This document shows, piece after piece, positions 9,565 through 17,447 of a stretch of DNA of 64,000 bases. The notes beneath the pieces were generated by a model, which worked only from the letters and a program-made list of their open reading frames with translations, ran no database searches and was not told the DNA's origin. Source of the DNA: Candidatus Tectimicrobiota bacterium (GTDB lineage Bacteria > JACPUC01); the NCBI GenBank assembly GCA_016192455.1, contig JACPUC010000002.1, positions 71,501-135,500 of the forward strand, in the 5' to 3' direction. Position 1 is the stretch's first letter; each line of letters begins with the position of its first letter. Made by a program: the position numbers and the translations under genes.

Positions 9565-10126
9565 GGAGCATCCGCATTTACTTTGAAGGCGATAGGCAGT
9601 TACGCCGAGGTTTTACTGCATTCTTTCGAGCTATTGAGCCAAAACCAAAAGTCGTCGCAGGCGGTTCACAAGCCTTGCAAGATTTCTTTCATGCACTTCG
9701 TATCCACCCTGGTAGCTTTATTATCTTGCTTGTTGACGCCGAAGGACCTATTCAAGAGGCCTGGAATCGGTTGGGGGTCGTAGCGATTGGAAAAAATCCG
9801 CTGCAAGTAAAGATCAGGTCTATTTCATGACGCAGTGTATGGAGGCATGGTTTGTTGCAGATATTGATGCACTGATGAAATACTATGGGCAGCAGTTCAA
9901 CCACAAGATCCTTCCACAGAATCCTGCCGTTGAATCGGTGCCAAAGAAAGACATTTTCAACGGCTTGGCTTCTGCGATTCGAACTACGAAAAAAGAAAAG
10001 TACCATAAGACACGCCACGCCCCCGATCTTCTTGAACTCCTCAACCCGGAGGTCGTGCGACAAAAGGCACCACAATGTAATCTACTCTTCCAGAAACTTG
10101 AAGAGTTAACCGCTGGCAATAGTTAA
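9558..10126 (+). pseudogene. DUF4276 family protein, frameshifted
   Basis: The partner of the upstream ATPase. DUF4276 proteins are TOPRIM/RloB-like putative nucleases usually encoded next to OLD-type ATPases. The first frame gives IRIYFEGDRQLRRGFTAFFR and the strand ILLVDAEGP; the second gives DQVYFMTQCMEAWFVAD and SVPKKDIFNGLASAIRTTKK, both family hallmarks. They are joined only if one base is added to the G5 run at 9773-9777, giving LGGRSDWKKSAASKDQVYF. TTG 9558 is the likely start, overlapping the ATPase stop by 7 bases, so the two were translationally coupled. The later ORF from ATG 9827 is only the C-terminal half. Low GC like its partner. Confidence 0.78.
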
Positions 10127-10185
10127 CTGCGTTAGGTATAGCAAAGTTGGCGGGCTTGATGGCTGACCCGCATCTTGCCTGGTGA

Positions 10186-10207
10186 AGAGCAACGTTTGCT
10201 CTCTTTC
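10186..10207 (+). terminator. possible terminator of the ATPase-DUF4276 pair
   Basis: AGAGCAA (10186-10192), loop CGT, TTGCTCT (10196-10202), followed by CTTTC. Seven-base stem with a weak T tract, 60 bases after the DUF4276 stop and before the convergent molybdoenzyme gene. Confidence 0.35.
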
Positions 10208-10211
10208 CCGG

Positions 10212-12452
10212 TTATGCTCCGCCCTTTCTACTCCGTACTCCCTCCCGCACGCGTTCCGGTGACAGCGGCAGCGACACCATCCGCAGCCCGGTGGCGTCGA
10301 AGAGGGCGTTGGCGATGGCGGCGGCGACGGGCACGACCGGCGGCTCGCCGATGCTCTTGGCGCCGTAGGGACCCGCGCCGGGGTAGCCCTCGACCAGCCG
10401 GGCCTCGATGCGCGGCAGGTCGAGGGCCATGGGGATCTTGTAGTCGAGGAAGTTGGGGTTCAGCACCCGGCCGTCGCGCAGGCACATCTCCTCGGCGAGG
10501 GCGAACCCGATCCCCTGGGCCACGCCGCCTTCAACTTGGCCGCCAGCGGTGGCGGGGTTGAGGGTGGTGCCCAGATCGTGGGCGGCGAGGTAGCGCAGCA
10601 CCGCGACCTGCCCGGTCTCCTCATCCACCTCGACCTCGGCGAAGTGGGCCGCGAAGACGGGGCCGGCCGGCGCCCCCGCCACGAACGAGCCGCGGCCGAG
10701 GATCGGCCCGCCGAGCTTGCGCAGCGCGGCAGCGGCAAGCTCCCTCACGCTGATGCCGCGATCCGGCGCCTCGGCCACGGAGACGCGGCCGTCGCTGAGC
10801 CGCAGGTCTTCCTCGGCGGCCTCGAGGAGCGGCGCGGCGAGGGCGAGGAGCTGCGCCCGCACGTCGCGCGCCGCGCGCAGAACGGCGTTGCCGGCGACAT
10901 ACGTCTCGCGGCTGCCGCCGCTGCCCGAGTCGTAGGGGGTATGGGCCGTATCGCGGCTGCTCACGGTCACGTCGGTGATCGCCAGCCCCAGCTCCTGGGC
11001 GACGATTTGCGCCAGGATCGTATCGGTGCCGGTGCCGACGTCCACGGCGCCGGTGAGAAGGTTCGCCGTGCCGTCGTGATTCAGCGTCACGAGCGCGCCG
11101 GCCGAGCCGGGGGCGGTGCTGCGCTCGCTGCACGCCATGCCGAGGCCCCGCAGCTTCTCCTGCCGCGGCTGGCGGGGACGTTTCCAGCCGAAGGCGGCGG
11201 CCCCCTCTTCCAAGAGTTTCCTGAAGCCGACCCCTTTCCAGATCACGCCGACGGCGTTCGCCTCGCCGTCGCGGGGGGCGTTGCGCAGGCGCAACTCGAG
11301 GGGGTCGAGGCGCAGGGCATGGGCGATGATGTCGAGCTGCGATTCGCTTGCGAAGGTGACCTGGGGATCGCCAGGAGCACGGCACTGCCCGCCCGGAATC
11401 TTGTTCGTGTAGACGCAGAACGCCTCGATGCGCGCGTGGGGGATGGCGTAGGGGCCAAGGGCGCGGCGCCAGCCGAGGGGGAGGGCGCTGGGTTTCTGCC
11501 CGGCGTTGGCGCCGGTATCGAAGATCACCGTGGCCTGGCGCGCCATGATGGCGCCGTCGTCGCGCACCCCGGTCTTCAGGACGATGCGGCTGGCGTTGCG
11601 CGGGCAGGCGGCCTCGAACTCCTCCTCGCGGCTCATCACCAGGCGCACCGGGCGGCCGCCGCTGCGCTGCGAGAGGAGGGCGCAGAGCGGCTCGTCCATG
11701 AGGTACCCTTTGGCGCCGAAGCCGCCGCCGCAGTACGTGCCGATCACCCGCAGGCGCGCGAGGGGCCAGCCCAGCACCTTCGCCAGGGCCTCGCGGATGA
11801 AGTGCGGGCTCTGGGTGCTTGTCCAGACGGTCAGCCAGCCGGTCGGGTCGAGCTGCGCCACCGAGGCGTGCGGCTCGACGTGCCCGTGATGCACCATGGG
11901 GGTGGTGAAGGTGTGCTCGAAGAGGTGCGCGGCCTGGGCGAACCCTGCCTCGGTGCTCCCCTTCGTCGCCAGCTCCTGCGAGCAGACGTTCGGCAGCGTG
12001 CTCGGGTGCAGGAGCCCCCCGTAGGTTGCCAGCTCCTCATGGAGGATCGGCGCCCCGGGCGACATGGCAGCGAGAGGATCGAAGACGGCGGGGATCTCCT
12101 CATACTCGACCTCGATGAGGGCCAGGGCTTCCGCCACGGCGTCGGCATCGGCGGCCGCCACCGCCGCCACGCGGTCGCCGCGGAAGAGCACTTTCCGGCG
12201 GGCCAGGGTCTCCATATCCTCGAGGAGCCGGCCATGGCGCGTCGCCGGGACATCCGCGGCGCTGAGCACGGCGTGCACGCCCGGCGCCTCGCGGGCCCTG
12301 CTGGTGTCCACGTGGAGGATGCGGGCATGCGCCAGCGGGCTGCGCAGAATGCCCCCCTGCAGCATGCCGGGGAGGCGGATATCGACGCCGAAGCGCGCCG
12401 AGCCCGACACCTGGGATCGCGCATCAATGCGTGGAAGTGCCGCTCCTATCAC
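10212..12452 (-). CDS. xanthine dehydrogenase-family molybdopterin-binding (large) subunit
   Basis: Large subunit of a molybdenum hydroxylase (xanthine dehydrogenase/CO dehydrogenase superfamily), 746 residues, which would hydroxylate an N-heterocycle, aldehyde or similar substrate. Visible are the N-terminal a/b hammerhead (RIDARSQVSGSARFGVDI), the molybdopterin-contacting segments GGGFGAKGY and SGGSRETYVAG, and the catalytic Glu in KSIGEPP (about residue 703). I start at GTG 12452 because GGAGG lies about 10 bases upstream and homologs begin at this point; the upstream open frame is Arg/Pro-rich. The FAD and 2Fe-2S subunits normally encoded beside it are absent here, so it is an orphan or relies on subunits elsewhere. 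The substrate loop reads GGQCRAPGDPQ rather than the CoxL AYRCSFR type, so it is not a form I CO dehydrogenase. Confidence 0.88.
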   Translation of the reverse strand: MIGAALPRIDARSQVSGSARFGVDIRLPGMLQGGILRSPLAHARILHVDTSRAREAPGVHAVLSAADVPATRHGRLLEDMETLARRKVLFRGDRVAAVAAADADAVAEALALIEVEYEEIPAVFDPLAAMSPGAPILHEELATYGGLLHPSTLPNVCSQELATKGSTEAGFAQAAHLFEHTFTTPMVHHGHVEPHASVAQLDPTGWLTVWTSTQSPHFIREALAKVLGWPLARLRVIGTYCGGGFGAKGYLMDEPLCALLSQRSGGRPVRLVMSREEEFEAACPRNASRIVLKTGVRDDGAIMARQATVIFDTGANAGQKPSALPLGWRRALGPYAIPHARIEAFCVYTNKIPGGQCRAPGDPQVTFASESQLDIIAHALRLDPLELRLRNAPRDGEANAVGVIWKGVGFRKLLEEGAAAFGWKRPRQPRQEKLRGLGMACSERSTAPGSAGALVTLNHDGTANLLTGAVDVGTGTDTILAQIVAQELGLAITDVTVSSRDTAHTPYDSGSGGSRETYVAGNAVLRAARDVRAQLLALAAPLLEAAEEDLRLSDGRVSVAEAPDRGISVRELAAAALRKLGGPILGRGSFVAGAPAGPVFAAHFAEVEVDEETGQVAVLRYLAAHDLGTTLNPATAGGQVEGGVAQGIGFALAEEMCLRDGRVLNPNFLDYKIPMALDLPRIEARLVEGYPGAGPYGAKSIGEPPVVPVAAAIANALFDATGLRMVSLPLSPERVREGVRSRKGGA

Positions 12453-12769
12453 CGTTGTGCCCCCTCCAAGCGCTGCATGTGGTTCCTCCCCGGCAACGAC
12501 GGGAGAACGCCATCCTAGCGCACTCGGTCGCGGACCGGCAAGCGCGGCGGGCGCGGGGCGGCGGCGCGACTGTCGCGGCGCGGCGGGCCGCAGGGCGGGC
12601 ACGGGGTGCGGCGAGGAGGAGCCGGCGCGGCGCCTCAATGGTGATCAGGGGGGCCGGGGCGCTCTCGCGCGGCGCGCGAACCGCCGCGGCTGGCTGCGCC
12701 TTTACATCTCCACCTGCCTTTTCTATATTCACTGCACCGTTCCGGCCTTGGTTCCATGATGGAGTGGTG
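12453..12769. other. divergent intergenic region, 317 bp
   Basis: Separates the molybdoenzyme gene (minus) from DUF3090 (plus). It holds the strong DUF3090 promoter at 12701-12729; the rest is very GC-rich with no recognisable feature. Confidence 0.5.
12701..12729 (+). promoter_or_regulatory. sigma70-type promoter of the DUF3090 gene
   Basis: TTTACA (12701-12706) and TATATT (12724-12729) are separated by exactly 17 bases in a local AT-rich patch inside GC-rich DNA, 40 bases before ATG 12770. Confidence 0.62.
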
Positions 12770-13294
12770 ATGGAAGCTCCGCGGTACAACATTGGCCAGA
12801 CGCTTGCGTTCACCCCCGAGGCGATCGGTGTGCCGGGTAAGCGCGCCTTTCGCTTGGTCGTGGAAGCATCGCACGGAGCGGCGGTGCTGTGGCTGGAGAA
12901 GGAGCAGCTCTACGGCCTGGCCCTGACGATTCAGCGCCTGGCGGCGGCCCGGCGCCTTCCCTCCAGCGCAACCTGGGAGATTGACGAGGGGGACCTGCCG
13001 GAGCCGGCCTACGACAAGCCTGAAGTCGAGTTCAAGATCGGCAAGCTGGTGCTGGGCTACCGCAAGGATGAAGACGCCTTCGTGTTCAGCGTCTTCGATG
13101 CCGAGGAGCTTGGCGAGGAGGAGGAGCGCCCGGTGGTGATGTTCGCCGCCAGCCGCGAGCAGCTTGCCGCTCTGGCGAAGGACTCCATTTCCGTCTGCTG
13201 GGCGGGTCGCCCCGTTTGCCCGCTCTGCCACACGGCGATCGAATCGCCCCAGCATATCTGCGCCCAGTTCAACGGCCACAACCTCAAGCAGTGA
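12770..13294 (+). CDS. DUF3090 family protein
   Basis: A 174-residue conserved protein of the DUF3090 family (TIGR03847). The N-terminal part is beta-rich (RAFRLVVEASHGAAVLWLEK; FKIGKLVLGYRKDEDAFVF) and the C-terminus ends in a zinc-ribbon-like motif, GRPVCPLCHTAIESPQHIC, which is the family hallmark. ATG 12770 follows TGGAG at 12760-12764 and a clear promoter; GTG 12767 is adjacent. The biochemical role is not known. Its immediate neighbour is the SCO1664-family gene, with which it is usually paired in Actinobacteria and Chloroflexota together with a phosphoglycerate-mutase-like gene; that third partner is not next to it here. Confidence 0.88.
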   Translation: MEAPRYNIGQTLAFTPEAIGVPGKRAFRLVVEASHGAAVLWLEKEQLYGLALTIQRLAAARRLPSSATWEIDEGDLPEPAYDKPEVEFKIGKLVLGYRKDEDAFVFSVFDAEELGEEEERPVVMFAASREQLAALAKDSISVCWAGRPVCPLCHTAIESPQHICAQFNGHNLKQ

Positions 13295-13349
13295 GGAGGC
13301 TGGCTGCGCCGTTGCGGCGCGGCGCCTTGGGGCGGTGGTATGGAAGCCT

Positions 13350-14129
13350 ATGGTGTCGCGAGGTGATCGATTTCCCACCCTGCAGGGAGTGGCTGGCGCG
13401 CTGACGCCGGCGACGCTGAGCCGCGGGGACGTTCTGGCGCTGCTGCGCGACGGCACCGTGGAGGAGGGGCAGCTCCACCCCCAGGGCTCGAACTCCACCT
13501 TTGTGGTCAGGCTGCGGAAGGGGGAGTGCTGCTGCCTGGCCGTCTATAAGCCCCGCGAGGGCGAAACGCCGCTGTGGGATTTCCCCCAGGGTACGCTCTA
13601 TCGGCGTGAGGTTGCTTCCTACCTCCTGTGCGAGGCGCTCGGCTGGGGGTTCGTCCCCCCAACTATCGTGCGCGACGGCCCCGCCGGCGAGGGGTCGATG
13701 CAGCTCTACATTCATCACGATCCCGCCCGTCACTACTTCGTCACCCGTGAGACGCACCTCGACGCCTACCGGAGGATCGCCACCTTCGATTTCCTGGCGA
13801 ACAACGCCGACCGCAAGGGTGGCCATTGCCTGCACGGCCGCGACGGCAACATCTGGGGGATCGATCACGGCCTGACCTTCAATGTCAACCTCAAGCTCCG
13901 GACGGTGATCTGGGACTTCGCCGAGCAGCGCATCCCCGACCAGCTCATCGAGGATGTCAGGCGGGTGCTTGGGCAGCTTCAGGGCGGCAACGGCGCCACC
14001 GCGGGACTCGAAGGTCTCCTCCAGCCCGCGGAGATCGGCAGCCTGAGGAAGCGCCTGGAGCACCTCGTCGAGCACCCGTACTACCCGCCCCCGTTCACCT
14101 CCCGCAGCCTCCCCTGGCCGCGAATTTGA
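13350..14129 (+). CDS. SCO1664 family protein (PI3/4-kinase-like fold)
   Basis: A 259-residue member of the SCO1664 family (TIGR03843), whose fold is distantly like phosphatidylinositol 3/4-kinases. Supporting segments are KPREGETPLWDFPQGTLYRR (the candidate nucleotide-binding Lys), REVASYLLCEALGWGFVPPT, the catalytic-loop-like DFLANNADRKGGHCL and the metal-binding-like GIDHGLTFN. ATG 13350 starts MVSRGDRFPTL, 55 bases after the DUF3090 stop, so the two probably share a transcript. Substrate and role are unknown; a kinase or pseudokinase acting on a protein or small molecule is inference. Confidence 0.83.
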   Translation: MVSRGDRFPTLQGVAGALTPATLSRGDVLALLRDGTVEEGQLHPQGSNSTFVVRLRKGECCCLAVYKPREGETPLWDFPQGTLYRREVASYLLCEALGWGFVPPTIVRDGPAGEGSMQLYIHHDPARHYFVTRETHLDAYRRIATFDFLANNADRKGGHCLHGRDGNIWGIDHGLTFNVNLKLRTVIWDFAEQRIPDQLIEDVRRVLGQLQGGNGATAGLEGLLQPAEIGSLRKRLEHLVEHPYYPPPFTSRSLPWPRI

Positions 14130-14274
14130 CCCCGCCGCGACATCCTGAGCAGCGGGCAGGCGTGCTTCGCGTGCCGATCCGCAGAGGTCCACGGCCTGGT
14201 GGCGCGGCGCGCTCGCGAAGCTTTGCCAGCCGCGGCCGCCGCCCGGCCGCCCCTCCCTTGCGGCGCTGAGGCGA

Positions 14275-15171
14275 TCATGCCTGGCCGCCGGGCTTGCGCC
14301 GCGGCAGGCGTCTGAGGTTCTCCGCGATGAGGCGCGCCACGCCGGGCTGCCCGACGATGAGGGAGGCGCGCCAGTTGGAGAGCTGGGTGAGGTCGGCAGG
14401 CAGGGCGGCTGCCGTTGGACCGAAATGCTCCAGCGGCGTCCAGCGGTGGCTGCGCGGGCGCCGCGCATAGACAGCTCCGCCGGCTTCCTGGACGAGGAGG
14501 ACACCGGCGGCGACATCCCAGATTTTCGGCGTCCAGATGACGCAGTACGAGAAACTGCCGCTCGCCGTCAGCGCCATCTCGTAAGCGATGCTGCCGGACA
14601 TGCGCACCTCGCCCGAATGTTTGCGCAGGTGCCCGTTGAGGGTGAAGATGCGGTAGTGGTTGCCCGGCAGGCTGACCAGCTTCGTGCGGCCGATCTCTGC
14701 CTCGCGCTGCACCTGGATGCGGTGCCCGTCGCGATAGGCGCCGTTGCCCCGGCGGGCGTGGTAGATCGTCCCCTGCGAGCTCTTGGCGCTGGGGACAAAG
14801 ATCGCCCCCGCCGCCGGCTGACCGCGATAGAGCACGCCGATGGAGACGGCGAACACCGGCAGGCGATTCATGAAGTTCGCCGTGCCGTCGAGGGGATCGA
14901 GAACCCAGGTGAACTCCGGCTTGCCGGCACTGACGCGGGCCCCCTCCTCGCCGACGATCGCGTGGTCGGGGAACGCCGCGCCGATCTCCGCGGTGAGGTA
15001 CGCCTCGCTCTCACGGTCGGCGTTGGTGACGGGGTCGGCCTTCCCCTTCGACTTGTAGTTCACCTCGACATCGGCGCCGAAGTAGCCCAACACGATCCGC
15101 CCGGCGCCGCGGGCAAAACGGACCGCCATCGTTTCGATCTGCTCCAGCAGAGCATCGTTCGGGAGACCCAT
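14275..15171 (-). CDS. inositol monophosphatase family protein
   Basis: Predicted Mg-dependent phosphatase of the IMPase/FBPase/CysQ superfamily, 298 residues. All family metal-site motifs are present: TNADRESE, IVGEEGA, WVLDPLDGTANF and the C-terminal KIWDVAAGVLLVQEAGG. The substrate could be inositol-1-phosphate, fructose-1,6-bisphosphate, histidinol phosphate or 3'-phosphoadenosine-5'-phosphate; sequence alone does not choose. It lies convergent with the SCO1664-family gene and divergent from the MFS gene. Confidence 0.9.
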   Translation of the reverse strand: MGLPNDALLEQIETMAVRFARGAGRIVLGYFGADVEVNYKSKGKADPVTNADRESEAYLTAEIGAAFPDHAIVGEEGARVSAGKPEFTWVLDPLDGTANFMNRLPVFAVSIGVLYRGQPAAGAIFVPSAKSSQGTIYHARRGNGAYRDGHRIQVQREAEIGRTKLVSLPGNHYRIFTLNGHLRKHSGEVRMSGSIAYEMALTASGSFSYCVIWTPKIWDVAAGVLLVQEAGGAVYARRPRSHRWTPLEHFGPTAAALPADLTQLSNWRASLIVGQPGVARLIAENLRRLPRRKPGGQA

Positions 15172-15488
15172 GGACCTTCTTCCTCACTTCCTCACTGGTG
15201 ATCAAGCCTGCGCAGTCTTCCGCCTATCCTAGCATCCCTGGGCGCGAGAGGCACCGGGAATGCGGGGCCGAGGCGATGCCCGCCGCCCCATCAGCCGCTT
15301 CCCTCGGCCACAGGCCTGGAAGAAGGCCGCCATGCACGTTCTCGCCCGCCGCGAAGCAACGGGGGACGGGAAGAATTCTCTTGTTTTCCCTGCCGCGCTA
15401 TGACAGACATGCAAGCAAGGAACGATTGCCACGCAACCATGATCCCAATACTGGAGCGTCTCGATCGGACGCCTGGATGAGGTTAGCC
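15172..15488. other. divergent intergenic region, 317 bp
   Basis: Between the IMPase-like gene (minus) and the MFS gene (plus). I find no clear promoter pair, repeat or RNA in it. Confidence 0.4.
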
Positions 15489-16790
15489 ATGCAAGCGAGG
15501 GCTGACGACAACTCCCGCTTCTTCTACGGCTGGTACGTGTTGGGCGCCTCGGTCTCCGTGATGATGTTCACCATCGGCCTCTTGGTCGCCTTTGGCGTCT
15601 TTCTGAAGCCGATGGCCGAGGACCTCAACTGGTCGCGGACGAGCGTCGCCGCCGCGCCGACCTTTGCCTTCATGACGTTCGGCGTCTGCTCGTTCCTGGC
15701 CGGCGCGTTGGCCGACCGCTTCGGCACGCGCCTGATCCTGCTGGGGGGGGCCTTTCTCAGCGGCCTGGGTCTCTTCCTCTCGGCGCTCATCACGCGGCCG
15801 CTGGAGTTGTACCTGACCTTCGGGGTGCTCGTCGGCTTTGGCATCGGCACCTTCTACGTCCCCCTCAGCTCGCTGGCGACGCACTGGTTCACGAAGCGGC
15901 GCGGCGTGGCGGTTGGCGTGGTGAGCGCCGGCAGCGGCATCGGCATCATGCTCATGTCCCCCCTGGCGCGGGTGCTCATCACGGCTTACGGCTGGCGCCC
16001 GGCCTTCATGATCCTGGCGGGCATCACCTGGCTGGTGGTCTTCTCCGCCTCTCTCGTCATCCGCAACCGGCCCGGCGATGTCGGCCTCTCTCCTTACGGG
16101 CAGGCGTCGGACGGCGCTCCGCAAGCCTTTCAGTCGGCAAGGACCGCGGGGGGAGCCGCGCCGGCGCCCCGCGCGAGCTCCGAGGCGATCATCAAACACC
16201 CGATGTTCTGGGCCATCGGCGGCACCCACTTCTTCTGTTGCCTCAGCCACTCCGGGGTCCTCTTCCACATGGTCGCCATGGCGACGGACATCGGCATCAG
16301 CAAAATGGTGGCGGCCAGCTTCATCCTCGTCACCGGCCTCACCAGCATCTTCTCCCGCATCGGCACGGGAGCCATCACCGATCGCTACGGTTTGCGGCAC
16401 ACCATGCTCCTCGGCTTGGTCGCCCAGACCATCGTGATCATCCTCTTTCGATTCGTCTCCACCGCCGGCGGCTTCTTCGGCCTGACGATCTTCTTCGGCC
16501 TTGCTTTTGGCGGCATCATGCCGCTCTACGTGCTGCTCTCGCGGGAGTTCTTTGGGAACCAGGTGGTCGGCACCGTCTATGGCTTCGTCTTCATGCTCTC
16601 CTCCTTCGGGATGAGCCTTGGGCCGGTCCTGGGCGGCGCAATCTACGATTATTTCGGGAATTACGCGTGGCTCTTCTTCGTGAGCGGCGTCTTCGGGGTG
16701 ATGGCGGTGATCCTCGCCAGCATCCTCCGTCCCCCCGCCGTTGCCGAGGGCGTGCCGAGCAAGGTTGCGGAGGTCACCGTCGCGGTCTGA
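15489..16790 (+). CDS. MFS transporter, oxalate/formate or monocarboxylate type
   Basis: A 433-residue, 12-helix major facilitator protein of the OFA/monocarboxylate-porter branch. Recognisable are the first helix FFYGWYVLGASVSVMMFTIG, the loop motif ADRFGTRLILLGG between helices 2 and 3, and the second-half equivalent TDRYGLRHTMLLG. ATG 15489 has GAGG at 15479-15482 about 7 bases upstream; ATG 15477 would add four residues. Expected to import a small carboxylate by proton or anion exchange. No catabolic gene is directly adjacent, so the substrate is unassigned. Confidence 0.85.
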   Translation: MQARADDNSRFFYGWYVLGASVSVMMFTIGLLVAFGVFLKPMAEDLNWSRTSVAAAPTFAFMTFGVCSFLAGALADRFGTRLILLGGAFLSGLGLFLSALITRPLELYLTFGVLVGFGIGTFYVPLSSLATHWFTKRRGVAVGVVSAGSGIGIMLMSPLARVLITAYGWRPAFMILAGITWLVVFSASLVIRNRPGDVGLSPYGQASDGAPQAFQSARTAGGAAPAPRASSEAIIKHPMFWAIGGTHFFCCLSHSGVLFHMVAMATDIGISKMVAASFILVTGLTSIFSRIGTGAITDRYGLRHTMLLGLVAQTIVIILFRFVSTAGGFFGLTIFFGLAFGGIMPLYVLLSREFFGNQVVGTVYGFVFMLSSFGMSLGPVLGGAIYDYFGNYAWLFFVSGVFGVMAVILASILRPPAVAEGVPSKVAEVTVAV

Positions 16791-17447
16791 GTTTCCCCCG
16801 GCGCGGAGCCCGCGCGGCGCCGTGATCTCCTGCGGCTCCTTGGCGGGGAAGCGTGATGACCGCGCCTCCCGCCTCCTCCTGCCGCGGAGCACCGTGCTTG
16901 CCGGCGCTGGCGAGCGGCCGCCCACCAACAGCGGAGGCGCGGCTCCCTGGTGCGGGAGTCGCTCCCTTTCGCTCAGCCCACCCGCCGCTGACCTCACTGT
17001 CTGTCTCCCCTCGTCATACCGCCGCCGCTTCAGCCCCATGCGTAGGTGGCGGCCGAGAGTGTCTCCGCGACCCCCTCTCGCCTACCTCGGGCGCTGGCCC
17101 GCCACTACTGCCCCGCATTACTGCCCCGCATTGGCTGCCATGGCTGCGCCTCCCCCCAGGCTCTTGCGGGATCGCTGTTCGTTTCCCCTCAATTGCAGCA
17201 CAGCCGCGTTTGAGATACTAGATGTTGGCATGATCTTGAAAATAGCTACTACAGGTTGTATTTTTTTCTTGACAGACTGACGATACCTTGATTTACTGCT
17301 ATCACGCAGCTCAAAGAAAGGAAGCAGAGTGCAAGGGAGCAGCGTCGAGGGCGCACACGGTTTCAGGTTGCTGACCGCCGGTGCGTCCGGCAGAACACCC
17401 GATCCCTGGTGGGCTATTCCTCACGGTGTTGCTGAGGAGGGGTAGGT
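16791..17447. other. intergenic region, 657 bp
   Basis: No convincing gene: the frames present are short and compositionally unlike real proteins. The first part is GC-rich; after about 17200 it becomes AT-richer and holds the candidate promoter at 17269-17297 for the Ig-like gene. Confidence 0.5.
17269..17297 (+). promoter_or_regulatory. promoter candidate of the Ig-like gene
   Basis: Perfect TTGACA (17269-17274) preceded by a T7 run, 17-base spacer, TTTACT (17292-17297; four of six to TATAAT). It lies 150 bases upstream of GTG 17448. Confidence 0.45.

Noticed and set aside
10536-12518. Plus-strand frame of 660 codons
   Set aside because: Antisense shadow of the molybdoenzyme large subunit, which has all family motifs on the other strand.
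15483-17039. Minus-strand frame of 518 codons
   Set aside because: Antisense to the MFS transporter; charged low-complexity translation.
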